A stretch of 44,429 nt of DNA, from NCBI GenBank assembly GCA_003427395.1, contig BFEA01000089.1, forward strand, positions 2,014,663-2,059,091. The letters are read 5' to 3'. Of the stretch, positions 42,026 through 44,429 are shown in pieces; within the stretch, counting starts at the first letter, position 1, and each line of letters opens with the position of its first letter. This DNA comes from Chara braunii (Eukaryota; Streptophyta; Charophyceae; Charales; Characeae). The translations under genes were made by a program, and so were the position numbers. Under the pieces are notes generated by a model. That model was not told the origin of the DNA. It worked only from the letters and a program-made list of their open reading frames with translations, and made no database searches.

Positions 42026-44350
42026 TAGTTTGCCCAATTTACTTCCAATTATACTTTTGACGTCTAAGTTCATGTATGGTTTAGTTAAAATTTGAGAAAC
42101 TCACTTTTTTTATGGGAGGTGCTGCCCAAATTTTCACTAAATTTTGGAATTATACAAAATTTGACCTTGTGAAGTCATGATTATTTTGGACTTTGGTATT
42201 TAGCTTTATATAAAATTTGAAAAGGTACCTTTTTTAGAGGGAATACTGTCGAATTTTTTTTAGTCTTGAAGAGTTTATATTATATTCTGATAGGAAAGAT
42301 TTTGGCGATCCACCCTGTATAGGGGAGATACTGCCGAAATGTTTCTCATTCCTATGACACTCATTGAGAGGTGCATTGAAATTTAGTCTTAAAAAAATTT
42401 GAGTGAGATCTGATGTGGAGGTTAATATTTAGTATTGGGATTTGACATGTGTTGTGTTACATGTCTTTCTTGGTCATTTCGATTCAAGATCTAATTAGTT
42501 TCAACTCGATCCTAAGAGGATCGTCTTCTGTTATTTTTTTATAACATGTCGGTTGGTTGCCGATTCGTTGGTTAATGACATAATTTTTCTTACACCAGTA
42601 CCTCAACTTGATGCCTTAGCCCTAAGACTTGATATGTTTTTTTGCGGATTTTAACTAAATTTCTTGTAATGGTTATTTTAAAGGACTGGTGGATTTTTAT
42701 GAAAAATTCGACAATAGTTGGGGATTGAATGTGTAAGGCGTGGTGTGAGTTATACGGAATAGTAAAGTTAACCACATTGGTGTATGACAATGTGGCTTTC
42801 GCGTGTGCGTATGCTTTATGCAGGTTCGTATTTGCAGCTTGATGTACCAGCCTTACCTTGGAGGTAGTGAGAATGACAACCATTTGTTTCACGATTTACG
42901 TAACTGATGGGCTTACCTTTTTCTGTTTTTATTTTATCTCGAGTTTTGATTGATATGTGAGTATGATTATGGGCACTATATAGTATGTCATCACTGCGAC
43001 TGCTTGCGTATTAATGCATGGCTAGTCGATATAATCAGACTTGCGTCCTCACGATATTTATTTGAGTCTCACATGTGACGCCTAATTGTTTTCTCGTGTC
43101 ATAAAAGTTATGGGTTAGATACAAAAAGGGGTTAGGCGCAATTTGTGTATGAGATTGTTGGTTTTATTTTGGCGAGGTGTATCACGTGGCTAGATAGACC
43201 GTCTTAGTCGACCGACGCCAAAGTCGCGCTTGGGACATCAGCCCCCAGTGCGTCGGTTCACGTACAAGTCCGATTAAGGTGTTCGACCACGTGTGCCCCC
43301 TATGCTACAACGAACGAGAAACGTTGCCGGTTGGGCCACTTCTGCGATTGCAACTGAGCAGCTTTCACACGTGGTTCGGTAGCTTGGAAGCCTGAGGGAT
43401 ACACCTGCTCAAGGGTGGTGACAACCCCTTAGGCTATAGGTAAGTTGTGCCTCACCCTCTATCTTGTCGTAGGGGTTCGCGAGAGGTACGGTTGACACAC
43501 TCGACTGGAGCGGTGAAAGCTCCACCGCGAAAAAATCCTGCAAAAATCTTGCGTGACATGGCTTGGAGGGTTCCCCTGTGGGACCGATGCGCTAGACACC
43601 ATCTTATTGGTTTTTTACTGCGTTCGCTAGCTGTAACGAATCTAGTATTGAACTATCGAATCCAAAATTTATGCCACATATATAATAAAAAAATAAATGG
43701 TAGACTTTTTGTCGTATGCATTACAATGAGTTCCCATTTACGGACCACTTGCTACATTTTGGCTTGCATTCCATAATGTTAGGGGGGATGCAATACTGCA
43801 CCGTATCTTACACCATAATATTTCTCAACTATTTGATTCTTATGTTGTGATTAGAGCACCAGTACATGGGCACATGGGCCGCAACTCTTGCACCTCAAAT
43901 TATGGATGTGCGAAACGAAACTGCGACCGCCGATCTAATTTATCAACGATGGGCCCGACGTTTGACGTCTCGGCCTCTTTTTCTTGTGGCGATAAGTTTT
44001 AGACTGCAAGGTTGGGGCTGTGTACTGGTGGTTTAATACTTCTGGTCTTCATGAACTTGACATCAGTTCGATAAACCTATAGCAAGCCCGCATGATACAT
44101 TTCGCTAGGAGGTCAAACTTTACTTATACGTGGTCATGGAAAGGACATATCGGTTGTACAAATTGGGGAAGAAGAACTTGTAGTGACTAAATTGAGTGCA
44201 AGTCAATATTGTTGTATCCGTAGGGAAAAACAACTTTTGCATTGAGAAAAAATACAAAATGGCTAGGCAATTGCTTTGCTTGCTTGGGTGTTCAAAGTCG
44301 ATGGCGCTTTCGAAACCGGGTTTGCGGTACCTCTACTCAGCACATGTAAG
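42026..44350. other. No recognisable gene
   Basis: Frames at 42590-42892 (minus, 100 codons) and 43447-43776 (plus, 109 codons) show no recognised domain. The block 43190-43620 is more GC-rich. No RNA gene or terminal repeat was identified. Confidence 0.45.
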
Positions 44351-44354
44351 ACAT

Positions 44355-44355
<1 letters not shown>

Positions 44356-44429
<74 letters not shown>
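44356..44429. repeat. (AC)n microsatellite at the window end
   Basis: A perfect CA dinucleotide run of at least 74 bases continues to the last base, so the true length is unknown. Confidence 0.97.

Overview
The window is repeat-dominated nuclear DNA from a plant-lineage eukaryote, a land plant or a streptophyte alga; I cannot narrow it further. The evidence is a decayed LINE with a plant-type zf-RVT zinc finger, a Ty3/Gypsy-type LTR element primed by tRNA-Asp, hAT-type non-autonomous elements with 8-bp target duplications, and long microsatellites. N runs and poly-A/poly-T junctions show a draft assembly. I find no intact host protein gene, rRNA, functional tRNA, CRISPR array or operon. Nearly all open reading frames are chance frames in repeats.

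Layout. 1-2100: microsatellites, three related hairpins and a 30-bp tandem repeat. 2100-10000: a plus-strand LINE relic (endonuclease, RT fingers, thumb region, zinc finger) broken by stops, frameshifts and four insertions, with its RT palm deleted. 10300-10450: a tRNA-derived SINE head. 11335-29146: a field of hAT-type elements. Six have convincing 8-bp target duplications and two more near-matching ones. One of them (12334-14953) carries a 400-bp tandem array. Another copy was split by a 4.47-kb LTR retrotransposon (16110-20579) that encodes two gag-like proteins in series and no recognisable pol. 22571-24720 holds further tandem duplications. 29147-32600 is AT-rich with a foldback element. 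32600-40500 is less AT-rich, with unrecognised open frames, decayed tandem repeats and a SINE with a UUCG hairpin tail. 41071-42022 is an array of a short motif that reverses orientation midway. The window ends inside an (AC)n tract.

Nesting gives relative ages. The LINE predates its MITE and SINE-like insertions. The hAT-1 copy predates both the LTR element and the hAT-2 element inserted in such copies. The LTRs differ at about a dozen positions plus one indel, so that insertion is not recent. The most interesting items are the modular hAT-type families sharing one internal core under different ends, the large hAT-2 carrier, and the gag-gag LTR element with its hairpin repeat array.
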